From: Dipteronia dyeriana
Taxonomy: Eukaryota > Streptophyta > Magnoliopsida > Sapindales > Sapindaceae
Direction of reading: 5' to 3'
NCBI GenBank assembly: GCA_032871835.1
Contig: CM065299.1
Coordinates: 1,893,001 to 1,957,000 of the forward strand
DNA length: 64,000 bases
The notes under the pieces are model-generated. The model saw only the letters and a list, made by a program, of their open reading frames with translations, was not told where the DNA came from and made no database searches. Both the position numbers and the translations under genes were made by a program. Positions within the stretch are counted from its first letter, which is position 1. Every line of letters starts with the position of its first letter. This document shows, one piece after another, positions 14,539 through 26,261 of this stretch.

Positions 14539-16902
14539 ATGAGCAAAGGCCAGCCGCCTGAGCCTCTCGATTTCTTTATCTGGACTGTTGAGGTAATTTC
14601 CATATCATTTCTCACTTCTGATTTTTTTTTTTGAAGTGTAATATATATCTTGTTGGATCTCCTGTGTCATTCAAGCAAAATTAGATCTTGTCTTGCTTAT
14701 CTGGGTGTTTGAGTATTGTTGTTTTTGAAAATTGGGATTGTTGAGTTTGTGTAGTGGGTGGTCTTGTATTGATTAGTTATTGAATTAGTTGAATCCTGTT
14801 GATGAATTGACCGATATAGAATCGTTGTGAATCGACCAAGGTTGAACTGGCTTGGAGTATGGCACTCTGAATTGGTCATATTAGATGGGAATTGAGTGGC
14901 TGTCTCTGGTGCTGGAACGTCGAAGTGGTGGTTAAGTAAATCCGATATACGCTATGTTTCTGTTGGAAAGGATTCTCTTTGTCTGTTAATGTATTGTGTC
15001 AGTGTGATGTTTCAGTGTCTCAGTGCTTATAGTATTTGAAATAGCAAGTTTAGCCTTAATACTCATCCATCTTTGGCATGTGGATATAGTTTTAACGAAT
15101 TCCTGATTGCCGAGTGTGCTTTTTAGTGATGAAGATCATCAAGAAATTATGTGGGGGACCTGATTATGCTTCTTGGAGGAGAGATTTTCCATAAGTGTGA
15201 GGCTGTGTGATCGGAAAAGGAAACATGGATGTTTGTGTCAAATTGTTGCTTTTGTGCTCAAATACCATTTAGGTCTTAATTTAATTCAAAGATACATTTT
15301 GTGTCTACAGTTTTTGCTTTACAGCTTGAATTTTATGTCAATCTTGCTCTTTACTGGTGGTTAAGTACATGGATATCAAGCTTGGTTTAATGGCTCTCTG
15401 CTCAGTGGAACTTGTGAGTTTTGCATGCCTAATGTATACAAATTATCAATTTCCAATTTTGAGAAAGGGAGAGTAAGAATTGCATGTCTAGGAGGGAAGT
15501 TGCAATTGCACACCGAAGCATATAATGGCAATTGAGAGGAGATTCTACTTCAAGGAGATGATCCTGGTAAGAGGATAGATAGTCTTGGTCCTCTTGGATC
15601 TCGAGGACAGGTTGATTTGGTAAGAGGACAACAACCAGTTGATACTACTGTAAGATGCTTTAAGGCCGGGCTTATCAAACTTTGTTCGTAGCACCCTTCT
15701 AAGTTCTAAGTTATCACTACCGTGGATGGACTATGGTGTGTCTGCTATTCAACTGGACAAACTATAGATGAGGACAGAAGGAGGCTATTTGTTTGATTGG
15801 CATTATCTATGGGTCCGTAATAATTGGAAGGACTTTGCATATGATTATAAAGCTGCACACACTTTTTGATTTTCCTTGTTCATGGTCTCCAAGTACAAAG
15901 CAGTTTGTATATACCAAATGTTGAGATAACAATAAGCATAATTTAGGAGCTAGTGTCATTGCAGGGCAGGCTTAAGGAAAATTACTAGCTGTATTACCCT
16001 GTTCCCCATTATAACTGATTTGTACTAACTTTGGTGATTATTCTAAAAATTGATTTAAATGAACATTACCATGAGAATTAACTTGGAAGGCTAAACTTCT
16101 TAAAATTACTTAAATAAATACGCTTTGTAATATTTGGTTTAGTGACATCCCTTCTGCTTACCTGTCCTTTTGTTTTTCAAGGATGTGGGTTTGTGGTTGG
16201 AAGAGATAAATTTGGGTGGCTATCGCCAGATTTTCAAAGAAAATGGTGTTAACGGGGAGTACTTAGAAGGCATGTCCATGTTCACAACTGAACAAATTCT
16301 TCGGTTTATAAGGCGGTGCCATATGAAGTGGGGAGACTTCATCACGCTGTGTAAGGAACTCAGACGAATAAAAGGTTCTCTTCTTCCCAATCTATCACTC
16401 TTCTGCAAAAATATTGTTTAAAAGTAAATATTTTTCTCTAGATGAAGTGAAAATTGAGTTCACCTTTATATAGTTGTGATGATCTTCTTCTAAGGACGCT
16501 GGCTGTACATGATTGCATATTTCAAATGTTTAGTGATATTTTTATTTGCAAGAAAATAATTGTATTTTCATGTACCTCAGTCGTTATCCAACTGTTGGGA
16601 AAATTTCACTTCTTACCTGTTCATGCTGATTTCAAATTTTGGGAATGAATACATGTCCGTTATTCCGTTTTCAATAATACTGTGTACATATATAACAAGA
16701 CTGCTTCCCTTTGTTTCATATTGTATTAGGACTGGATTTTATTTTTGCTGACATCAAATTTATCTCTGTAGTGGCTTGCCTAAAAGGGGAGCAAAAAGTT
16801 CGCCGGCCATGGTGGGCACCATCTTGCCTCTCAGTAGTCTTTGTCAAGGTGGCAAAGCGCAACAGACAGTCACGAGTTGTTTCCTTGAAGCTGGAACCCT
16901 GA
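14539..16902 (+). CDS. Small SAM (sterile alpha motif) domain protein
   Basis: Three exons (14539-14592, 16182-16374, 16772-16902) join in frame to 125 aa. The first intron is long (1589 bp). All introns have GT..AG ends. A SAM domain covers residues ~13-82: WTVEDVGLWLEEINLGGYRQ starts it, and the C-terminal helix ends in CKELRRIK. SAM domains mediate protein-protein, sometimes polymeric, interactions and in some proteins bind RNA. The C-terminal tail (KGEQKVRRPWWAPSC then a basic segment) is distinctive for a conserved plant family of ~125-aa single-SAM proteins (Arabidopsis At3g07760-like, from memory). The exact cellular role is not known to me. The ATG is the first in the mRNA frame, and its exon ends exactly at a GT donor. 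Confidence 0.9.
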
Positions 16903-17666
16903 TAAAAATCTGCTAATGTGTATGTATATCTAGTTTTGATTTTGCTTAGAAACAGAGTAGGAAACAACTGAACGTTTATCTTATAACCGGCAAGGTGTTG
17001 CTGGTGGTTCTTCCTTGGAGAACTCTTTTTACATATACAAAGCTCTTCTATATATTTATTTTTCGTTGATTTCGTAGCTGTATCGATTGTCTTTAATCTG
17101 TGAGCAGAAATACAATTTATATCATATAAAGAATTTGCAATAGTTTGGTGGGTCAATTGCAAAGAAATTCACTTGCAGAATTGTTAGAGCACATACGACG
17201 TTCCTCACCCCATTGATTATGATTTTAGCATGTTCCTTCATTCATGTGACCAAGATGTTGTCGAATACTTGACTGAACTAGAGCCTTTGAAAGTGGTATT
17301 TTCCAGGTTTAGATTGATTGTGTTCGGATGCTTGTTCGTGATCTTCATGTTCGAGTTGATTAGCGCAAAGAGTTGAATTTCAATGAGATTTGCCTACACT
17401 TTTTGCAGCCTGAGTTTGGTCTTGGATGCATATTGATTTGCCAATGAATCAAGTTTTGGTTGGGTTGATAGCATCATCAACTCAGAAACAATTGCAGCAA
17501 ATGAAATGTTCCCAAACTTTCCTCATCCCAAAGTGATAAATGAGATGCGGCAGATACAATGTAGTTTATAGCCCATTTCTTTACATTTATTTTGGTTTAA
17601 TATTGAAGAATGTTCTGTCACAGTCCTGATGATCATATCTTGGATGAGTTCCATGCGTAGGTTGTT
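16903..17666. other. 3' region of the SAM-domain gene
   Basis: Probably the 3' UTR followed by spacer. No ORF with a recognisable domain is present. Confidence 0.45.
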
Positions 17667-18275
17667 TACAACCAACCAAACATACTAGACCGTGACATGA
17701 GGCAGAGGTTTGGCCTCTTTTAAAAAGTCGGCGTTTACAACCACTCCAAAATACTAGAGTCTAGACTATGACATGAGATGAGTCACCACTTTAAAAAGGG
17801 ACGCGAAATTAATGTCATGAATTCTATAATACTGACGTGTCATATATATATATATATATAATATAATGGGTTAAAATGATTACTAGAAATCATATCACAT
17901 TTTAAGGGGAAATCTTAACGTGCATGCGACCATCGAAGAACAGACATATAGCAGGAAATAAGTGTCACGTATAATTTTTGTTTCATATGTATGTTCTTTA
18001 ATGGTCGGGTGCAGCACTCAACAATACATCCGATGCATTGAAGATTTTCTCCACATTTTAGATGATTTTTCCTCGTTTATTGCACAACATTCTATGGGAA
18101 GGAGACGATGAGGTTGGTCCAATTCTATAATGTTGACTGTTACAATTTTTTTTTTTTTTGAATATAATGTGTTAAAATGATTACTAGAAATCATGTCACA
18201 TTTTAGACGATTTTCCCTCGCTTGTTGCACACACAACATTCTATGGGAAGGAGACGATGGGGTTTGGTCCGTGAA
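17667..18275. repeat. Degenerate direct repeats upstream of NUP133
   Basis: Two overlapping repeat families are visible. One begins with ACAACCA at about 17668 and again at about 17737, each copy containing a TACTAGA..GACATGAG core. The other contains CACATTTTAGA(T/C)GATTTT at 18052 and 18197 (spacing 145 bp), each followed by a CATTCTATGGGAAGGAGACG block. A partial third copy (GTTAAAATGATTACTAGAAA) lies near 17870. Poly-T and (TA)n tracts separate the copies. Confidence 0.7.
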
Positions 18276-18633
18276 TTTTCCTTCCTCTTGTTGTCGATTT
18301 TTTTTTTTTTTTAAAGAAGGATTTAATGTTACAAATTTTTTTCTAAATAAGAAATTTAAGAATTTTGATGGGCTTTTTATAGTATTATAATAAATAACAT
18401 AATTACATAATCCACTTTCGCGGCATAATTAACAAGATCCAAGAATCCACCCGATCGAACGGCTTAGCTTGAGTTTAATCACAACGGACCACCACTCATC
18501 TCGTGAGCTCAACCTCACAGGATCCTCCCTCCCTCAAAAATCAATTCAAAATTTTCACAATTCACTCACTCACACACTGTATACAAAACCTATAAACCCT
18601 AAACCTCTCTCTAAGCAGAATCACGACACGAAA

Positions 18634-21600
18634 ATGTTCTCTCCGGGAACGAAGAGGCCGAATCAGAGTCGGCGAAAGGACCGAATCCAACCTCAAACGC
18701 CACTAGACTCACCATCAACTCCACTCGCCGAGAATCGCAGGTCCCGGCACGACATTGCTGCCGTGCCGGATCGTCCCAGTACTGGCACCCCCGCTCCATG
18801 GGCCCCACGTCTTTCCGTCCTCGCCAGGTAAGCTTTTGAAGCTTCAATATATATAATACTCATTTAATTGCTCACTTTTCGTTTCAAATTTCAATTTTAG
18901 GGTTTCTTTCTTCTTTCTTTTACAAATGCTGTTAGTTTTAGTGTAAATTTTCGCTGATATATTTACTGTTAGCTGTACGGCTACATTTGAATTTCATTAT
19001 TTTTTTGTTTTCGGATCATGCTCGGCTAACTATAGAGGATCTTTAAGTAGAAGTGTTCATTCAAATATTGTAGATTTCAATCCCAAAGGCTTAAATAAAT
19101 GAGGAGATTAAAATTAAAAACTAAAAAAAAGTTGAAAATAGTTAACGGTGTTGTCTGCCGTGTAACTACCGTTACTTTTTATGTTCTTGTTTACTTAGCT
19201 AAACCCTTGTGATCTTATTATCTATAGAATACCTACTGCTAGCAAAAGTGAGAGAGGGGAAGAGGTTGACCCCATCAAGCCTGTGTTCGTTGGGGAGTTT
19301 CCACAAGCGGTTCGAGATGAACAGACTAGCATTCTTTCTAAACGGGTTCCCGGTTAGTTACCATTGGCTATTCCGATAGATCTTTCGTGGTTTTGTTAAA
19401 TTTTTTATGATTTCATTTAGGATGATGATAGTTAGAGAACATTTGTATATGCTTGTCTGGCAGGTGATGCGTGTGTGTCCGGTGGAATGGATAAGGGGAT
19501 GTGTCTTTCGTGGATTATATGTAGGGATAGGCTTTTTGTTTGGGATCACTTATTGTCTGCAGCTTCGAATAAATGCATTGTTCTCGAACTTCCTTCGAAT
19601 GTTCAAGAAAATGGAGCTATTGGTAGGGGTTTTTATCACGGTAACAGTTGGATGCTTATTGTTGTTAATTGGGATGGTGGTGCAAGGCAAACAAGTAAAG
19701 GCATACAACGTAACGTCTCTGCTGGGATTGTATTGTGTAACCAAAAGACTCGAGATGTTGTATACTGGCCCAATATCTCTGAAGGTGTGACTACTCCGGT
19801 GATTAGTCTAGCGACTTTTGATGAACAAAAGTTGACAGCTTCACCTGTTGATGGGAAGACTACCCTGAACAGCCAGAGACAAGGTAGCAGGGCTAGAAGT
19901 AGTTTTGTTGGCTCGAGTTCTTTTAATTCTTTGATTGCTTCTGCAGTCCCTGATACCCAAAAGACATGTGTTGCCCTTGCATGTAGTTCCGATGGTGAGC
20001 TTTGGCAGTTTTACTGCAGCCCTACTGGTGTCCACCGTAAGAAAGTATATCACGACATACTGAGTGTATCATCCCAAGGCAGTGATAGTGGTCAACTTGC
20101 AGGGACTAAGGGGTATCTAAGGTCTCTAATCTGGGCTTCTTCAGGCTTTTCTATGAAGGAACCGAATCGGCAGTTCTTTTTACTGACTGATCATGAGATA
20201 CAATGTTTTAATGTCAAACTCTGTCATGATTTGAATGTGTCAAAGCTCTGGTGTCATGAAATTGTTGGTACTGATGGTGATTTGGGCATTAAGAAGGATT
20301 TGGCTGGTCAGAAGCGAATCTGGCCTCTGGATGTGCAGGTAGATGATCATGGAAAAGAGATTACAATTCTTGTTGCCACTTTTTGTAAGGACCGGGTTAG
20401 CAGTTCAAGCTATACACAGTATTCTCTTCTTACTATGCAATATAAATCTGGGATGAACTTCCATTCTGTCGTGCTTGATAGAGTTTTAGAGAAAAAAGCT
20501 CCCATCCAAGTGATAATCCCAAAAGCAAGAGTAGAAGATGAGGAGTTCTTATTCTCCATGCGGCTTCGTGTTGGGGGAAAGCCCTCAGGGTCAGCCATCA
20601 TACTTTCTGGTGATGGAACAGCGACCGTCTCCCATTATTATAGAAACTCCACTCGACTCTATCAATTTGACCTACCTTATGATGCTGGAAAAGTTCTAGA
20701 TGCTTCAGTTCTTCCCTCCACTGATGATGGCGAGGATGGTGCATGGGTTGTTCTAACTGAGAAAGCAGGAGTATGGGCAATACCAGAAAAAGCTGTTGTA
20801 CTAGGTGGAGTTGAACCCCCTGAGCGAAGCTTGTCGCGTAAAGGGAGCTCAAACGAAAGATCTGTGCAAGAAGAGAGGAGAAACCTTACGTTTGCAGGTA
20901 ATATTCCTCCTAGAAAGGTTAGCTCTGATACATGGGAGGCGGGAGATAGGCAAAAGGCTATTCTGACCGGATTTTCACGTCGAACCGCTCAAGATGAAGA
21001 ATCAGAGGCTTTACTTGGTCATCTTTTCCATGATTTTTTATTATCTGGCCAGGTTGATTCCTCGTTTGAAAAGCTTCAAAATTCTGGGGCATTTGAAAGG
21101 GACGGAGAAACAAGTGTTTTCGCTAGGACAAGCAAATCTATTGTTGACACCTTAGCTAAACACTGGACAACGACTAGAGGTGCTGAAATTTTGTCTATGG
21201 TATCCACTCAGCTAGTGGATAAGCAGCAGAAGCATAACAGATTTCTCCAGTTTCTTGCTTTATCCAAGTGTCACGAGGAGTTGTGTTCTAGACAGAGTAT
21301 GATCCACTGCCAATGAATTTTGTGTATATCTGTTTCTGGAGATATTCTCTCTTTTACTTTACATATGGGTTGTGCTGAAACATGAATATGTTCTGACAGC
21401 CATTGAACTTCCAATAGAACATATAATAATTTATGACATTTCACAGTTATACTCGTGTTTCAACCTTAAAAATCACAGAATACAAATATAGATGTATGCA
21501 TGCGTGTACTGTTTCTGTTTCCAGACCATTTTAATGTAAAACTTTCAAGAAATATTTTATTTTCAATTTTTTGCTTGCTGCAATCTTCTGTTTTCATATT

Positions 21601-24600
21601 ATGTAGTAAACTTTTAGAGGGCTTTAATACATATGGTTGGTCACTATCATGTTAAAACTGTTTTAGCATGAAGGTAAATGTTTATTGACTGCTGGGTATT
21701 TGGGGTTTTGTTGATTAAAACAAGTAATGAAGATTGAAGAAAACATATTTTCAAGCTTAACTCATTACTTTTTGTTAGCAGGACATTCTTTGCAAATTAT
21801 CTTGGAGCATGGTGAAAAACTTGCTGGAATGATTCAACTCAGGGAACTGCAAAATGTGATTAGCCAGAACCGTTCAACTGGGGTTGACACCCCTCATTCT
21901 CGTCCAGATATTCACATTTCAGGTGCACTGTGGGACCTTATTCAGTTAGTTGGTGAGAGGACTCGGCGTAATACTGTTCTTTTAATGGACAGAGATAATG
22001 CTGAAGTGTTCTACAGTAAGGTTTCTGATCTTGAAGAAGTATTTTATTGCCTGGACAGACAACTACAGTACATAGTTAGTGTAGAGCAGCCACATGGGAT
22101 ACAGATTCAGAGAGCGTGCGAAATCTCAAATGCTTGTGTTTCTATAGTACACACGGCCATGCACTACAAGAATGAGCATTACATGTGGTATCCTCCACCT
22201 GAGGGATTAACACCTTGGTATTCTCAACCTATGGTACGTAATGGGATGTGGAGCATCGCTTCTTTCATGCTTCAGCTATTTAAGGAAATACCGCCTGTAA
22301 AATCAGATTTATATGCTCATCTAGAAGCACTGGCTGAAGTTTTACTTGAAGCATATACCGGTGCTATCACAGCTAGAGTTGAGCAGGGTGAAGAGCACAA
22401 AGGTTTACTAAATGAATATTATAATAGACGGGATGCTCTTCTGGACACCCTTTATCAACAAATCAAAGTTTCTGCGTTAGACGACCACGAGGTCAGTTTT
22501 GTTTTTTGTTTCTGCTCACTTGTTCCTTCTTAAGACGCTCCTGTAGGTAAACTGTCATTCCTTAAATGATTTTCTTTCCAGGATGTAAATGTAACTGTTG
22601 AAGGTAAAAATGAAGAAATCCTCAGAAAGCTATCTGCAAGTTTGCTTTCCATTGCAAAAAGGCATGAAGGATACAAAACTATGTGGGAAATATGTTGTGA
22701 CCTTGATGATTCAGAACTCCTTCGAAATCTCATGGTATATGCTTTCTAACTTTTTGTCATTTATTTTCTGGAAGATGTGCATGGGTTGTTCTATTGCTCT
22801 TGTAGTGTGATGTATGGCTAGGTTGTTATTTATCACTATTGATATGTATATAATGAATGACATGCAATGATTTAAGATTATGAGGCAATTTTTGTTAAGA
22901 GTCTGATATTTGTTTTTTCAATTAATATCCTCTTGGCGACTCTTTGATTCATAAATTTTCTGTAATTTGTTCTTTATAAAAGATATTCATTCTCCTTAAT
23001 TATAAAAATGTTTGTTGCTTCTCACACATGGTTTTGCATCCACTTCTAGTAATATTGGTGGTATATTACAATATGAGATGTAATACTTTCTCCTCTATCA
23101 AAACTAGCTCCTTATAACTTATGTTAATCTATTTTTTCTTCTGTTTACTCTGTGAATCTGTAAGTGTTGTCAAACTTTTTTAATTTTAGGTTTTTCTGAT
23201 CTTAATTGATCTTTCTGCTATTCTAATAATGTGCTATGCTTTATTACACAGCATGAGAGCATGGGGCCAAGACAAGGTTTCTGCCAGTTTGTATTTAAAC
23301 AACTGTATGATAATAGGCAATTCTCCAAGCTTCTACGGCTAGGAGAGGAGTTCCCAGAAGAGCTGTCTATCTTCCTTAAGTATCATCGGGATCTCCTATG
23401 GCTTCATGACACGTTCCTTCATCAGTTTACCTCAGCTTCAGAAACCCTTCATGTGTTAGCCCTCTCTGGAGACGACTCTATTTCAGCTACAGAAGATGAG
23501 GAAGACACTCATGTGAATCCTGAACCAACATTGGCAGATAGAAAGCGTCTTTTGAATCTTGCAAAGATAGCTGCCATGGCAGGTATTGCTGCTCCCTGTT
23601 CTTTGTCATGTATATATTGCCCTTTTATTGTGTTATAGTTGGTCTCTCCTGCTAACTTTTTCTTATAACTATACCAGCAGGCAAGGATGCTGATTCTGAG
23701 ACAAAAGTGAAGCGCATTGAAGCTGATACAAAGATTTTGAAATTGCAGGTTCGTCCTGTTTAAGACAGCAAATATGGGTTGCACTATTCTATGCATTTGG
23801 AAGGTCCCTGTTTTCTGTTTTTGTTAATGATTAAGTATGAGCATAAGCATGTTGTCGAGTATAATATATTTTGACTATTGAAGTTCTAAATTGCTGTTTT
23901 ATCTGAAGTTGTTATCTGAAATAAGTTTTAATTTTCAGTTAGTTTTCCCTTGCATTTTTTCCCCTCAGGTCCTCTGAGTTGTTCGGTATATTTAAACCAT
24001 TTACTGTTAGTCCCAACTTCTTTCTTGATCTCTTGCAGGAAGAAATTGTGAATGTTCTCCCTGCAGACGAAGTGAAGCAAGTTATTGGAGGACCCCTTGC
24101 ACGCCCAGAGGAACTAATAGAGCTTTGCCTCAATAGTGAAAATGCAGAACTTGCATTACAGGCTTTTGATGTGTTTGCATGGACCAGTTCCTCTTTCCGT
24201 GCAAGCCACAGAAACCTTTTGGAGGAGTGCTGGAAGAATGCAGCCAATCAGGATGACTGGGGACAACTCTATCAGGCATCTGTGACAGAAGGATGGAGCG
24301 AAGAGGAAACATTGCAACTACTGAGAGACACTGTGCTATTCCAGGCATCAAGTAGGTGTTACGGACCCAATGCAGAAACTATCGATGAAGGATTTGACGA
24401 AGTGTTGCCGCTTAGACAAGAAAACTTGGAGACTCAAGTATTGAAGGATTCAAATTCTTCCGTAGAAGCATTACTAATGCAGCACAAGGATTTTCCATAC
24501 GCCGGCAAGTTAATGCTGACTGCTATCATGCTAGGTAGTGAAAGGGATGGGGACGGGGACGACAACGCAAGTGCATTCGCAGGGGACAGCCCAACCCCGA

Positions 24601-24608
24601 TGGAATGA
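18634..24608 (+). CDS. NUP133: Nuclear pore complex protein NUP133
   Basis: NUP133 is a scaffold nucleoporin of the Nup107-160 (Y) complex on both faces of the nuclear pore. Eight exons join in frame: 18634-18827, 19228-19352, 19464-21296, 21782-22491, 22582-22734, 23252-23582, 23681-23748 and 24039-24608, giving 1327 aa (Arabidopsis is about 1284). All splice borders are GT..AG. The N-terminus has the plant NUP133 hallmark RPSTGTPAPWAPRLSVLAR, followed by VGEFPQ and SGGMDKG. An N-terminal beta-propeller (roughly residues 70-500) precedes a long alpha-helical stack containing ALSKCHEELC and LQIILEHGEKL. An acidic patch (ISATEDEEDT) lies in exon 6. No internal stops or missing exons are apparent. 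Confidence 0.96.
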
Positions 24609-26261
24609 CTGTTGATTCCAATTGGTACACACACTGATTAATCTTTGTACAATTTGTTCTTCCAATCTGAGAAACTCCACAATTGCAACAATCACATGTA
24701 ATTACTTTCTACATTGGTGAATTTTGACAGAAAATCGAGATCAAAAAAGGGTTCTTCAAAACCAAGTTATTGCATCGATAAAGACTCAGGTGGGTTAGAT
24801 TTACAATTATCTAACTACCTATATTTTCTACTTTTGTTTATGTTTCTAGATCCTTTTTAATTAATCGAATCTAGTACGGCAGGAAAATTGCATACACAAT
24901 TGACTTTGAGGTCTCCCACTTACGTGATTTGTCAAGCAAACCCCCGAGGACCCACTTGTACGTACATAAAAATATTCTATTTTGTCTTCTAATTTTTGTC
25001 TTTAGTTTCATACAAAATAATAATAGTAATAATAATGCGATGATAGCGAGTAGCGACCCGTGGAAAAAATTGAAAGTCAGAATTACATTTTTAATAGATT
25101 TCTAATGCAAAGCCAGCAACCTAGCATTTAAGTGATTTTAACTGTTTAATCATATACCATCTTAGCTAATCATACCGCATTTGCAATGAAATTAGAGTAC
25201 TTTTGAAGTAGATAATATTGGTTGTTTTTTGCCTTTTAAGCACCGGTATCCAGATGCCCACTGATCCAGACTAATCCGGTTCGAACCAGATCGGCTCACT
25301 AATGGGTAAAACTCTTCCAACGTAGTTTTTCTCCATTTAAAAGATTCGAACTCGAGACATTGTTTAAGGGGAAGGAGTGTCGAACCACTAGAATCAATCT
25401 ACGTTGATAATATTGGTTGTTTTAAAAATGTAAGTTAAGATCAAACTATAATACACCGGTACAAAGGTAACAAAACTATCGAGAAACTAGCTTATAGAAA
25501 ATTCACAAGTCAACAGAATAAATTTTATATAAAAAAAATTAGTTTTAGAAGAAACCAAAATTTCAATCCTTTTATCTCTTCACACGGTATTGTATTGTGT
25601 ACGCGGATGGTTTACTTTTGATGAGAGTACCACCACAATACTACTCTTGAGCAGAGTTATCTGGGCCTCTAAAATATAAAGTGTTGTCCGACAAGTGCTT
25701 TGTTGTCAGTTTAACTTCCATGTAACTTCCAAGTATTTTTATTTTTAATTTTCAGACCCCAGCCCCCAACCCCCAACCAAATAATTATAAATGTACTTGT
25801 GTCTTGTGCATCTTTAAAACGAGTAAAAAGAATATCCTTTGGAAGTGGGAGAGTAATTATTGCCTTGAAAATTGTCTTCTTTTTTTTTTTTTTCCTTTTT
25901 TCTTTTGGTTTTGGCTGTTATTAGAAACCAAATCTGTTTCGAAAAGCATGTTCGATGCCTTATTGGTTTAGACATTTCCTATTCGGATCATTCCTGTTAT
26001 TACATTTTCAAAACTCTCTGATAACAGAATTTTATTCTGAGAATGTACCTGAAAATCCTGAAGTAAAAAAGCAAGATCTGGCTATGCTTCTTGTTCTGTT
26101 GAGTCTGTTTCCTCGGTAGTGGGTTCTGGACTTCTGGTTCTGTCTGGTTCCGGCTCCAGTCCTGTTTTGTCACCTTGAATCCTGATAGTTGATCTTGGTT
26201 CTGGTTCTGGTTGGTGTATTTGTTCCTCCTGAAGTGTTAAGTGTTGAACAAATCAGGAGAT
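24609..26261. other. Intergenic DNA between NUP133 and pseudo-ATPase copy A
   Basis: The NUP133 3' UTR is at the left. A stretch at about 25260-25410, with a tRNA box-B-like inverted motif (GATTCGAACTCGAGAC) and AACCACTAGAATCAATCTACG, may be a SINE or other dispersed repeat, but its ends are not clear. The last ~300 bases are the presumed promoter and leader of copy A and include a pyrimidine/TTCTGG-rich tract. No gene is supported. Confidence 0.4.

Noticed and set aside
25260..25410. tRNA-like or SINE candidate with GATTCGAACTCGAGAC
   Set aside because: No complete cloverleaf, no box A at the right spacing and no target duplication could be seen.
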